Assembly: GCF_902859855.1 (NCBI RefSeq)
Contig: NZ_CADIKH010000003.1
Location: 124,001 to 188,000 of the forward strand
Length of the DNA: 64,000 bases
Reading direction: 5' to 3'
Source: Paraburkholderia humisilvae
Lineage (GTDB): Bacteria > Pseudomonadota > Gammaproteobacteria > Burkholderiales > Burkholderiaceae
The position numbers were made by a program, and so were the translations under genes. Shown piece after piece: positions 43,634 to 52,268 of this stretch (position 1 is its first letter; each line of letters begins with the position of its first letter). Under the pieces are notes generated by a model, which did not search any database, was not told where the DNA came from, and was given only the letters and a program-made list of their open reading frames with translations.

Positions 43634-43996
43634 AAGGGTTACTCCGCTGCCTGTCGGCTTCCAGGTGGTCGAGGTGGATCGGACTGAGCGCCGCCGTTGC
43701 GCAGTGCATACGAATGCCATGCGCGTGGCAGCCTGTCACATTAAGCAAAAAGCGCGCACGGAATGGGGTCCTTATAAGACTACTTATTGATGACCGGCGC
43801 TATCGGTTGTAGAGTGTTCGCAATCGGGCAATGAAGCAGGTGCCTACAATCGTCTGTCTGTTGTGGCTGTGGTTGTGGCTTGGCGGATGCGCGACGCAGA
43901 TTCGCGCGGCGCGCAGGGGAAGAGGTAAACATATAAAGGCGTCGGCGCGCCGCTAATTCGGTGCGGATAAGCCGAACGCAATGGAGACGCCCCAAC
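43634..43996. other. Intergenic region before the sigma-54 activator gene
   Basis: About 360 bases between the divergent folB-like and activator genes. It must hold both promoters. The only coding signal I can find is the 41-codon lipoprotein-like frame at 43831-43956, listed separately. I see no strong operator or terminator. Confidence 0.5.
43831..43956 (+). CDS. Candidate 41-residue lipoprotein-like small ORF
   Basis: An ATG at 43831 opens a 41-codon frame ending in TAA. Its product has a hydrophobic core CLLWLWLWLGG followed by a cysteine at residue 20 (LGGC, lipobox-like) and then a strongly basic tail (QIRAARRGRGKHIKASARR). No clear Shine-Dalgarno precedes it and the lipobox is only fair. 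It ends 40 bases before the activator gene. It may be a real small lipoprotein or a chance frame. Confidence 0.3.
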   Translation: MKQVPTIVCLLWLWLWLGGCATQIRAARRGRGKHIKASARR

Positions 43997-46072
43997 ATGT
44001 CATCGCTCGCTGACATCAACTCACACATCCGTGATGTCCTGAACACGGTCCATAACCAGTCGCCCACGCGTCAGACGAGCGATTCGGTCGCGCAATCGTG
44101 GACGCGCTGCCTGAACGAGTTCGGTCTCGATCCGGGCCGCTTCATCATGCCGCCCGTGCTCACGCAGCACGAGCTTTCAGCGCGCCGCGAAGCGGCGACC
44201 GATCTGATCGCATGCTCGAAGCTCGAAATGACCACGCTGTATCAGCAACTCGCGGACCCGAGCCTCGCCGTCGTGCTGACCGATGCGGACGGCGTGATCG
44301 TGCACCAGGTATCGTCGGTACCGTTCAGCGAAGCCGTTGCCGCGGATGGTCTGCGCGTCGGCGCGGTGTGGAGCGAGCGCACCGCCGGCACGAACGGCAT
44401 GGGCACCTGTCTGGCCGAACGCGAATGCCTCGCCGTCTATCAGCACGAGCACTTCTATCCGCGCTACACGTCGCTCACCTGCTCCGCCGCGCCGATCCTT
44501 GACGACCATGGCATGGTCGTCGGCGTGCTCGACGTGACAAGCCGCTCGAAACTGTTGCAGCAGCACTCGCTGGTGCTGGTCGGCATGTCGCGGCAGATGA
44601 TCGAAAACCGGCTGATCGACTCGCGCTACCGGCGCGCCAACATGATCCACTTCCATAGCCGGCCCGAGTTCGTCGGCACGCTGCACGCGGGCAAGCTGGC
44701 CGTCGACGACGCAGGGATCGTGCTCGCGGCAAGCCGCAGCGCGCTATTCCAGCTCGACCTGCGTTCGCCGGACCAGCTGTGCGGCAAACGGATCGAGGAA
44801 GCATTCAGCGCGAGCCTCGAAGACATGATCGCGCGCAGCATTCGCGGCTCGTTCCATCCGGTCACCGTCTATGGCGCGCGTACGAACAATCGCTTTTTCC
44901 TCGTCGCGCAAACGCCGCGCGATGCGACCACCTTTGCGAGCGCCTTCTCGACACTGCCTGCGCCACGCGCGACGGCCGGCGATGCCGCGCCGCGCGGCCG
45001 CGCCGCAAAGAGCAAGGAAAGCCGCGCACCGGCCAGCAGCCGTCTCGACAAACTCTCGCAACTCGAATTCGGCGACCCGCGGATGGCCTCGCAAATCCAG
45101 CTCGCCGCGCGCGCGATCCAGCGCAAGATCCCGATCATCCTGCGCGGTCAGACGGGTACCGGCAAGGAAGTGTTTGCGAACGCACTGCATAGCATCAGCC
45201 CGAATAGCAGCGGCAGCTTTGTCGCGGTGAATTGCGCGTCGCTACCGGAAAACCTGATCGAAAGCGAGCTGTTCGGCTATCGTGCCGGCGCGTTTACCGG
45301 TGCGCAGCGCGAAGGACGACGCGGCAAGATCGTGCAGGCGAACAACGGCACGCTCTTTCTTGATGAAATCGGCGATATGCCGATGGCGCTGCAAGCGCGT
45401 CTATTGCGCGTCCTTGAAGAGCACGAAGTCACGCCGCTGGGCACCGAAACCACGCAAAAGGTCGACTTCCAGTTAATCAGCGCGAGCCACCGCAATCTGC
45501 TCGACCTCGTGCAGCGCGGGCTATTCCGTGAAGACCTGTATTACCGTTTAAGCGGCATCGAAATCAATCTGCCGGCGCTGCGCGAGCGCGCGGACATCGG
45601 CGCGCTGATCCAGCATCTGCTCGACAGCGAAACGGACGATGCGCCGGCCCTCAGCGCGGAAGCGCGCCAGGCGCTGCTCAACTATGCGTGGCCGGGCAAC
45701 ATCCGCCAGTTGCGGCACGTGCTGCAGATGGCCATCGCGCTGTGCGACGGCACGGAGATTCGCTGCACGCACCTGCCGCCAGAAATCATGCAGGTCAGCG
45801 GCGCACCGCTGACCGTTGCACGCACAACCGACGCGCCTGCCGCGATGCAGGAGATACCCGGTGCTCCGACGGACGACTGCGACGTATCGACGCTCAACGC
45901 AATACAGATCAAGGAACGCGAAACGGTGCTCGCGATGCTCGACGAACACCGCTGGAACGTCAGCAATGTCGCAAAGACGCTCGGCATTAGCCGCAACACG
46001 TTGTACCGGAAGATGCACAGACTGTATATCCGGCTCTCGCACGACACGCCGTCTCCACTCAACGATGCCTGA
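43997..46072 (+). CDS. Sigma-54-dependent Fis-family activator with GAF domain (AcoR-like)
   Basis: A 691-residue enhancer-binding protein. The N-terminal half is a GAF-type sensor (GVWSERTAGTNGMGTCLAER near 120 is typical of AcoR-like activators). The AAA+ domain has Walker A RGQTGTGKEVF near 384, the sigma-54-contacting AGAFTGA near 431 and Walker B GTLFLDEIGD near 450. A Fis-type helix-turn-helix (NVSNVAKTLGISRNTLYRKM) ends it. I start at the ATG at 43997 (GGAG upstream). Its place inside the H4MPT cluster suggests it senses a C1 compound, such as formaldehyde or an alcohol, and switches on fae, xoxF or dmrB. Confidence 0.92.
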   Translation: MSSLADINSHIRDVLNTVHNQSPTRQTSDSVAQSWTRCLNEFGLDPGRFIMPPVLTQHELSARREAATDLIACSKLEMTTLYQQLADPSLAVVLTDADGVIVHQVSSVPFSEAVAADGLRVGAVWSERTAGTNGMGTCLAERECLAVYQHEHFYPRYTSLTCSAAPILDDHGMVVGVLDVTSRSKLLQQHSLVLVGMSRQMIENRLIDSRYRRANMIHFHSRPEFVGTLHAGKLAVDDAGIVLAASRSALFQLDLRSPDQLCGKRIEEAFSASLEDMIARSIRGSFHPVTVYGARTNNRFFLVAQTPRDATTFASAFSTLPAPRATAGDAAPRGRAAKSKESRAPASSRLDKLSQLEFGDPRMASQIQLAARAIQRKIPIILRGQTGTGKEVFANALHSISPNSSGSFVAVNCASLPENLIESELFGYRAGAFTGAQREGRRGKIVQANNGTLFLDEIGDMPMALQARLLRVLEEHEVTPLGTETTQKVDFQLISASHRNLLDLVQRGLFREDLYYRLSGIEINLPALRERADIGALIQHLLDSETDDAPALSAEARQALLNYAWPGNIRQLRHVLQMAIALCDGTEIRCTHLPPEIMQVSGAPLTVARTTDAPAAMQEIPGAPTDDCDVSTLNAIQIKERETVLAMLDEHRWNVSNVAKTLGISRNTLYRKMHRLYIRLSHDTPSPLNDA

Positions 46073-46114
46073 CGCACGGCCACGCGTATCGCCGAACCCA
46101 CGGCGGCACGGTCC

Positions 46115-46714
46115 ATGAGCGCGCCGACGCCCGCTCGCCGCCCCGGCGAATTCAGGCCCGACGCGCGCTTCGCATGGTGCGTGACCGGCTCCGGCCATAT
46201 GATCGAGGAATCGATCGACCTTGCGCTGCAACTGCCGGACGTCGATATGTTCCTGTCCGCAGCCGGCGAGGAAGTATTGCCGCTGTACGGCTGGCCCATC
46301 GCCAGGCTGCGCGAACATTTCCGCGTGATGCGCGACAACAGCGCGAGCAGCGTGCCGGTCGGCATGCTTTACGAGGGGCTTTATCACACGGTGGTGATTG
46401 CGCCCGCAACCAGCAACACGGTCGCGAAATGCGCATTGGGCATTTCCGACACGCTGCCGACGAATCTCTACGCGCAGGCCGGCAAGCAATGCGTACCCGG
46501 CATCGTTTTCGCATGCGACACCGAGCCAACCGTGATCACCCAGAGTCCGCACGACTGGGTCGAGTTGCGGCCGCGCGCGATCGAACTCGAGAACGTCGAG
46601 CGGCTCGCGCGGATCGAACACACCACCGTCGCGCGCTCGCTCGACGAGCTGCGCGGCGCGCTCACGCAACGGCTGACGACTCTCGGGCTCGCATGGAACA
46701 CATCGTCTTCCTGA
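46115..46714 (+). CDS. dmrB: Dihydromethanopterin reductase, flavoprotein type
   Basis: A 199-residue flavoprotein-fold protein: WCVTGSGHMIEESIDLAL near 21, VVIAPATSNTVAKCALGISD near 92 and PGIVFACDTEP near 128. DmrB of this family reduces dihydromethanopterin to H4MPT with FMN, the last step of cofactor synthesis, and has been characterised from Burkholderia xenovorans (recalled, not checked). It follows the activator gene by 42 bases and overlaps the next gene by 22. Confidence 0.83.
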   Translation: MSAPTPARRPGEFRPDARFAWCVTGSGHMIEESIDLALQLPDVDMFLSAAGEEVLPLYGWPIARLREHFRVMRDNSASSVPVGMLYEGLYHTVVIAPATSNTVAKCALGISDTLPTNLYAQAGKQCVPGIVFACDTEPTVITQSPHDWVELRPRAIELENVERLARIEHTTVARSLDELRGALTQRLTTLGLAWNTSSS

Positions 46715-48075
46715 CCGGCAGACTGGCCGAAAAAAGCGTCGTGCAGGTGCTCGAAGGCTTCGCGAATCCGACCTTCACGTGGGAAGTGCGCGAAATCGGC
46801 CTGCAGGTCGCGGGGCTCATGACCGCCGACATGATCCGTCGGCGCGTGCCGCTGCCGCTCAACGCAAACCGGCTGATCGTGCCCGGCCGCTGCCGTGGCG
46901 ATATGGATGCGCTGACCGCGCATTTCGGCGTGCTGGTGCAACGGGGACCCGATGAGATCAAGGACTTGCCGCAATTCTTCGGACAGGCGGCGCGCAAGCT
47001 GGACTTATCTCGCTATGAGACCGAGATTTTCGCGGAGATCGTCGATGCGCCACGGCTCGATTTCGATGGCATTGCCGCGCGTGCCAAGCGATTCGCGGAC
47101 GACGGTGCTGACGTAATCGACATCGGCTGCCTGCCCGATACGCCGTTTCCGCATCTCGAAGAGGCCGTGAGGATGCTGAAGGACACCGGCTATCGCGTGA
47201 GCGTCGATTCGATGCTGACCGATGAGCTGCTGCGCGGCGGACGGGCGGGCGCCGATTACCTGATGAGCCTGAATGCCGACATGTTGTGGATCGCCGATGA
47301 AGTGCCGGCAACGCCGATCGTCGTTGCACGCGAGCCGCGCGATACCGCGTCGCTACATCAGGCGATCGATACGATGCTCGCACGCGGCAAGCCGTTTCTT
47401 GCCGATCCGATTCTCGACCCGATTCCGTTTGGCTTTGCCGCTTCGGTCGCGCGTTACGTCGCGTTGCGCGAGCGCTATCCGCAGATCGCGATCATGCTTG
47501 GCATCGGCAACGTCACCGAGCTGACCGAGGCCGACACGACCGGGATCAATGCGCTGCTGCTCGGCATCGCGGCCGAGTTGCGCATCGCCGCCGTGCTCAC
47601 GACGTCGGTCAGCCTGCATGCACGGCATGCGGTACGAGAAGCGGACGTCGCGCGACGCATCATGCATGCGGCCCAACAACAGCAAGTTCTACCAAAAGGG
47701 ATTTCCGGCGATCTCGCCGCGCTGCATGCGAAGCGGCCCTTTCCCTATAACGCCGATGAAATCGCGGAACTCGCCGCCGCCGTACGCGATCCGAATTTTC
47801 GCGTGCAAGTGTCAGGCGACGGAATTCACGTGTATAACCGCGCTGGCCATTTAAAGGCCACCGACCCATTCGAGCTTTATCCGCAATTAAACGTTGAACA
47901 CGACGGCGGACATGCGTTCTATCTCGGCGTGCAACTCGCGCGTGCCGAAATCGCGTGGCAGCTTGGCAAACGGTTCGATCAGGACGAACCGCTCGACTGG
48001 GGTTGTGCGGTCAAGCGGCCTGAGCAGGATCTGACCGCGTGGCACCTGCCGGGCAGCACGAAGAAACGAGGCTGA
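46693..48075 (+). CDS. Dihydropteroate synthase-like protein of the H4MPT cluster
   Basis: A 460-residue protein. After an N-terminal domain (about 1-110, with TGRLAEKSVVQVLE) comes a TIM-barrel DHPS-like domain: ADGGA-type DDGADVIDIGCLPDTPFPH near 135, VSVDSMLTDELLRGG near 173 and ADPILDPIPFGFA near 236. The C-terminal part is unassigned. It resembles the DHPS-like/DUF6513 group of methylotroph clusters, thought to join the pterin to the RFAP-derived unit. I start at the ATG at 46693, inside the dmrB end. Confidence 0.84.
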   Translation: MEHIVFLTGRLAEKSVVQVLEGFANPTFTWEVREIGLQVAGLMTADMIRRRVPLPLNANRLIVPGRCRGDMDALTAHFGVLVQRGPDEIKDLPQFFGQAARKLDLSRYETEIFAEIVDAPRLDFDGIAARAKRFADDGADVIDIGCLPDTPFPHLEEAVRMLKDTGYRVSVDSMLTDELLRGGRAGADYLMSLNADMLWIADEVPATPIVVAREPRDTASLHQAIDTMLARGKPFLADPILDPIPFGFAASVARYVALRERYPQIAIMLGIGNVTELTEADTTGINALLLGIAAELRIAAVLTTSVSLHARHAVREADVARRIMHAAQQQQVLPKGISGDLAALHAKRPFPYNADEIAELAAAVRDPNFRVQVSGDGIHVYNRAGHLKATDPFELYPQLNVEHDGGHAFYLGVQLARAEIAWQLGKRFDQDEPLDWGCAVKRPEQDLTAWHLPGSTKKRG

Positions 48076-48163
48076 CGCGTTGACGTCTTGCCGCGATGCC
48101 CACGGCCGGCGGCTCGGAACACGCGCGGCATGGTAGCGTTGCGTCATTGAATGGAGACGTGAC

Positions 48164-48478
48164 ATGAAAAACCCACCGCACCTCTGGCCGATCCTTCTCG
48201 CGTTGACGCTCCCGCTTGCTGGCTGTGCGACTGGCGGCGGCACGCAGACCGGCGCGCACACGCATCTGAGCGCCACGCAATGCAGCGACCTCACAGCGGT
48301 CAGGAACGGCGCACCGACCACACGCGAGCTCAACAAGAGCGAATTGGCGGCGCTCGGGGAAGCGGGTTACCACCCGGCATTGGGCTTCGATCCGTACTAT
48401 CCGGCTAATCTGCAGGCGGCGCAGCGCCAGGTCGATCTCTGGTATCAGGCAGAATGCCCGCAGGCGCAGTCCCATTGA
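48164..48478 (+). CDS. DUF4148 domain lipoprotein
   Basis: A 104-residue lipoprotein precursor with lipobox LAGC (cysteine near 21) after a short hydrophobic signal. The mature part has the DUF4148 pattern SELAALGEAGYHPALGFDPY near 59. The family is abundant in Burkholderiales and has no assigned function. It stands alone in front of a YCII gene. Confidence 0.86.
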   Translation: MKNPPHLWPILLALTLPLAGCATGGGTQTGAHTHLSATQCSDLTAVRNGAPTTRELNKSELAALGEAGYHPALGFDPYYPANLQAAQRQVDLWYQAECPQAQSH

Positions 48479-48607
48479 TGCGCACTGCGTACGCCCGCCC
48501 GTGCGCGACTTTATTTGACGCCACCTGTCCGTCCGCATACGGCCCGCGCGTCATTGTGATGGCGGTCCGATTTCATCACCCGCCTCAACCTTATGACGGA
48601 GGCTCAT

Positions 48608-48979
48608 ATGCAATACCTTTTGATGATCTATTCGGAAGAAAACGGCTGGAACAAGATGACCGACAGCGAGCGGCAGCAAGGCGTCGCCGCGTACCAGGCG
48701 TACACCGAATCGTTGAAAAAGGCAGGCGCGCTAGTGGGCGCCGACCGGCTGCAGCACACCAGCACGGCCACCACGGTGCGGCTCGTCGACGGCAAGCCGC
48801 AGGTGCTTGACGGACCGTATTCCGATTCGAAGGAGCAGCTTGCCGGCTACTACCTGATCGACGTGCCCAATCTGGATGCGGCGATCGCGTGGGCGGCGCG
48901 TTGTCCCGGCGCGGGGCACGGCATCATGGAAGTGCGCCCGGTCTGGACCGCCCCGTACGATGCGCCATCCGTTGCATGA
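48608..48979 (+). CDS. YCII-related (DGPF) domain protein
   Basis: A 123-residue protein of the YCII/DGPF family: MQYLLMIYSEENGW start, VLDGPYSDSKEQLAGYYLID near 65 and a CPGAGHGIMEVRPV end. GGAGG lies upstream of the ATG at 48608. Its stop overlaps the ECF sigma factor start by four bases; such pairs are characteristic of the ECF42 type. Its molecular role is unknown. Confidence 0.88.
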   Translation: MQYLLMIYSEENGWNKMTDSERQQGVAAYQAYTESLKKAGALVGADRLQHTSTATTVRLVDGKPQVLDGPYSDSKEQLAGYYLIDVPNLDAAIAWAARCPGAGHGIMEVRPVWTAPYDAPSVA

Positions 48980-50244
48980 GTCGGTCCGGCGGCGGCCGTG
49001 ATGCGGACGGCGCCGCGCATTCGATAGCCGAGGCAGTCGCGCGCCGCAGTTACGGCAAGCTCGTCGCGCTGCTGGCGATGCGCACGCGCGACCTGGCCGC
49101 GGCCGAGGATGCGCTCGCCGACGCATTTGCGGCCGCGCTCGCGGACTGGCCGGCGCGCGGCTGCCCCGCGAACCCTGAAGCGTGGCTGATGACGGTTGCG
49201 CGCCGCCGCGCGATCGATGGCGCGCGTCATCGCCGTGTCGGCGACGTCGTGGCGAACCAGCTCGCGATCCTCGCCGACGAGATCGACGAGCGTGACGCAG
49301 GCGCGTTGCCCGACCGACGGCTTGCGCTGCTATTCGCGTGCACGCACCCGGCGCTCGAAGCCGCGATTCGCACGCCGCTGATGCTGCAGGCGGTGTTGGG
49401 ACTCGAAGCGAAGACGATCGCATCCGCGTTCCTGATGTCGCCTGCCGCGATGAGCAAACGCCTTGTGCGGGCGAAGAACAAGATTCGCGAAGCGGGCATT
49501 CCGTTTAGCGTGCCCGAGCGCGAGGAGTTACCCGGCCGGCTCGCGGCGGTACTGGAAGCGGTCTATGCGGCGTATGCGGAAGGTTGGACCGACCCGGTCG
49601 GCAGCGATACCGAGCGCCGCGATCTCGCCGGCGAGGCACTGTTTCTTGCACATATGCTCGCGGAACTGCTGCCCGAGGAGCCAGAGGCGCTGGGTCTGTT
49701 GGCGCTGATGCTGTACGCGCAGGCGCGACGCGATGCCCGACGCAATGCGGCCGGCGACTACGTGCCGCTGTCCGCTCAGGATCCGTCGACCTGGAACGCG
49801 CCCATGATCGACACAGCCAACGCGCTGCTGCGGCACGCGAACGCCTTCAATGCGATCGGACGCTTTCAGCTCGAGGCCGCGCTGCAGTCGGCGCACGTGC
49901 ACCGCTGCCAGACGCGTCGCCCGAACTGGGATGAGATCGTGCAGCTGTACGATGCGTTGTTCACGATTGCAGCAACGCCCGTGGTCGCGGTGAACCGCGC
50001 GCTCGCGGTAGCGGAACGGGACGGCCCGCAAGCGGCGCTCGACGCGCTCGAGTCGTATGCGGACGATCCACGGCTGGCCGACTACCAACCCTACTGGGCC
50101 GCGCGCGCGGATCTGCTGGCGCGTGCAGGCGCGACGGCCAAAGCGCTCGACGCGTACGATCTCGCGATCGGCCTCGAGCGCGACCCGGCCGTGCGCCGGT
50201 TCCTGCAGCGCAAGCGTATGGATCTGTCATCGTCGGCCAGATGA
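48976..50244 (+). CDS. ECF42-type RNA polymerase sigma factor
   Basis: A 422-residue protein. Region 2 (about 20-95; YGKLVALLAMRTRDLAAAEDA) and region 4 (about 130-190; AVLGLEAKTIASAFLMSPAA) are recognisable, followed by a long C-terminal TPR-like helical extension, which in ECF42 replaces an anti-sigma factor as the control unit. The ATG at 48976 overlaps the YCII stop. Expected targets are YCII genes such as its neighbour. Confidence 0.9.
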   Translation: MSRSGGGRDADGAAHSIAEAVARRSYGKLVALLAMRTRDLAAAEDALADAFAAALADWPARGCPANPEAWLMTVARRRAIDGARHRRVGDVVANQLAILADEIDERDAGALPDRRLALLFACTHPALEAAIRTPLMLQAVLGLEAKTIASAFLMSPAAMSKRLVRAKNKIREAGIPFSVPEREELPGRLAAVLEAVYAAYAEGWTDPVGSDTERRDLAGEALFLAHMLAELLPEEPEALGLLALMLYAQARRDARRNAAGDYVPLSAQDPSTWNAPMIDTANALLRHANAFNAIGRFQLEAALQSAHVHRCQTRRPNWDEIVQLYDALFTIAATPVVAVNRALAVAERDGPQAALDALESYADDPRLADYQPYWAARADLLARAGATAKALDAYDLAIGLERDPAVRRFLQRKRMDLSSSAR

Positions 50245-50411
50245 CCTTTTGCAACATGCAAGGGCTTTAGAACATGTTCTGTTCCGAAGCTTCGAGTCGC
50301 AGGAGCCACAGACGGGACCCAGATTCAGATAGTGGCGCATGCAGGCTTGAGCGAGCGACTTCAACGCATCGGCCTCCTTTAACACGGACCTGATGCTTGC
50401 GTCCGAGCGTT

Positions 50412-51890
50412 TTAAAGCGCGCCGTCGTGCGCGCCAATCGCCGGCACACTAAACTCGACTGTCACACCGTGTTCTGTATTGTTCCTGATCCGGATTTCGC
50501 CCCCATGCGACTGGACGATTGCCTGACAGATCGACAGCCCCACTCCCATGCCTTCGGGCTTGGTCGTGAAGAACGGTTCGAAGAGCCGCTCTGCATCGTT
50601 CGGTGCGATGCCCGCTCCCGAATCGCACACGGCGACGAGCACTTCGCCCGCCTCACCGCGACGCGACTCGATAACCAGTTCTCGTGCGCGGTTGGCTACC
50701 GCAGCCATCGCCTGAAGACCGTTCATCACCAGATTGATCGTCACCTGCGCGAGTTGCACCGGGTCGCCAAGCACAGGCGGCAGATCGGGATCGAGCCTTG
50801 TCTTCAGCGTTGCCTGATGATTCAGGAGTTCGCGATGGACGAGCGGGATGACGTCCCTGATCACGTCGTTGATCGCGAGGCTCGTCACCTGTAACGGCTT
50901 TCGCTTCGTCATTGCGCGGACGTGCCGGATAATCTCGGTTGCGCGCCGACATTCGGCACCAATATGCTGCAACGAAGACAACGCCTCATTGATGTTGGGC
51001 GAGTCACGATTCAGCCACCTTAAACCGGCTGAGCTCTCGGCGCCGATCGCGGCGATCGGCTGGCCCAACTCGTGCGCAATTGAGGTCCCCAATTCACCGA
51101 TCGTCGTGAAGCGGGTCCCATGTCCCACCGCGTCTTCGTTTCGCTTGCGTTCAGTGATATTGGTGCTGGTCTCGAGGATGGCAGTCGGCACGCCCTGCTT
51201 GACACACAGTATCGAACAACGCGTCGCGGTTGCGACGACCGAGCCGTTCTTCGTTGCATGAACGACTTCGCCTTCCCAATAGCCGCTTTCAAGCAAAGTC
51301 TGCTTGATCTGCTCGAAGTCGATCGGATAGCGCGAGCGCAATAGCGAATGTGACATCTCGCCCAACGCTTCGTCCGCTTTCCATCCAAAGATCGCTTCCG
51401 CGCCACGATTCCAGTAGCTAATCGTGTCATCCATGCCGCGCACCATCACACTGTCATGCGTGAGATCGAGTAGCTGTGCTTGCTGTCGATGAATTGCCCC
51501 AAGTCGGCGCACGTGGTTCACGAGCCAGCTCACGATTGACGAGCTGGCGAAAAACGCGATCAGCGCCCAGAAGTCCGATGCGATGTCGACACGAAAGCTG
51601 AAGACGGGTGTAGCAAAGAAATAATCGAGGCTGCCGATCGCAATCACCGGGAGCAGGATCGTCGAAACGAAGTGGCCAAATAATGACAACAGGACGATTT
51701 CGGTCATACAGATCGACGCCGCAACCATCATGTTCGCCCCGAACCGGAAGCTGAGCCATGTAGAAAGCACAAGGAGTGCACCGCCGACGGCGGTCAGCAT
51801 GAAAGCCGTCCGATACACTCGCACGAGTCGCTCTGCCATCGCACTCGAATTCATCGCGCGAGGCAGAGGGTTCGCCACACGATCATCCAT
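50412..51890 (-). CDS. Orphan PAS-domain sensor histidine kinase with DUF4118-like membrane region
   Basis: A 492-residue kinase. The N-terminal third has four hydrophobic helices (DUF4118-like, about 25-125), then a PAS domain (about 145-265, MDDTISYWNRGAEAIFGWKA), HisKA with IGELGTSIAHELGQPIAAIG near 275, and HATPase motifs DSGAGI, GMGVGLSICQAIV. No response regulator gene is adjacent, so its partner is elsewhere. It is followed downstream by a 167-base gap with no gene. Confidence 0.9.
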   Translation of the reverse strand: MDDRVANPLPRAMNSSAMAERLVRVYRTAFMLTAVGGALLVLSTWLSFRFGANMMVAASICMTEIVLLSLFGHFVSTILLPVIAIGSLDYFFATPVFSFRVDIASDFWALIAFFASSSIVSWLVNHVRRLGAIHRQQAQLLDLTHDSVMVRGMDDTISYWNRGAEAIFGWKADEALGEMSHSLLRSRYPIDFEQIKQTLLESGYWEGEVVHATKNGSVVATATRCSILCVKQGVPTAILETSTNITERKRNEDAVGHGTRFTTIGELGTSIAHELGQPIAAIGAESSAGLRWLNRDSPNINEALSSLQHIGAECRRATEIIRHVRAMTKRKPLQVTSLAINDVIRDVIPLVHRELLNHQATLKTRLDPDLPPVLGDPVQLAQVTINLVMNGLQAMAAVANRARELVIESRRGEAGEVLVAVCDSGAGIAPNDAERLFEPFFTTKPEGMGVGLSICQAIVQSHGGEIRIRNNTEHGVTVEFSVPAIGAHDGAL

Positions 51891-52268
51891 TCGGTCCCCA
51901 CCCGGTGACGCCGGCGCGACGGCTCGGCGAGATCAGTCAGGATCACACGTGAGGGTATTTAACGTCCATAGGGGTAACGCCAAAACACGCGCGCGGCTCA
52001 CAGGGTGAGGCCGCCGCGGTCCGCCCCGTCTGGTTCCTCAGAAGAAAAACGTACGACGCCCGGGCTTGCTGCCGGATTTGTTGCCGGCTTGGTTGCCGGA
52101 TTTGTCGCCTAATCGAAAGCGAGCTTCGGGCATGTGACCTCGCGATTTTATTTTGATTTTGACACTCGTGTCCAATTCGCGTCCGACGCCCGCTGAAACC
52201 CAACCGACGTCGCGTGGCGGTCACCACGAATGCGATCGCCCCGCGTTTTGCCGCCCGCACACGACCCG
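51891..52268. other. Intergenic region between the kinase and kup genes
   Basis: About 380 bases. The only candidate is the 31-codon minus-strand frame at 52038-52133. The rest shows no family-like coding frame, hairpin terminator or clear operator. Confidence 0.5.
52038..52133 (-). CDS. Candidate 31-residue basic small protein with internal repeats
   Basis: An ATG at 52133 with GAGG four bases before it opens a 31-codon frame. The product has a repeated K-S-G-N/S unit (GDKSGNQAGNKSGSKPGRR) and ends FFF before a TGA. The underlying DNA repeats CCGGCAACAA-type units. Short, basic and repetitive, it could be a real small protein or a chance frame over repeat DNA. No known family. Confidence 0.3.
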   Translation of the reverse strand: MPEARFRLGDKSGNQAGNKSGSKPGRRTFFF

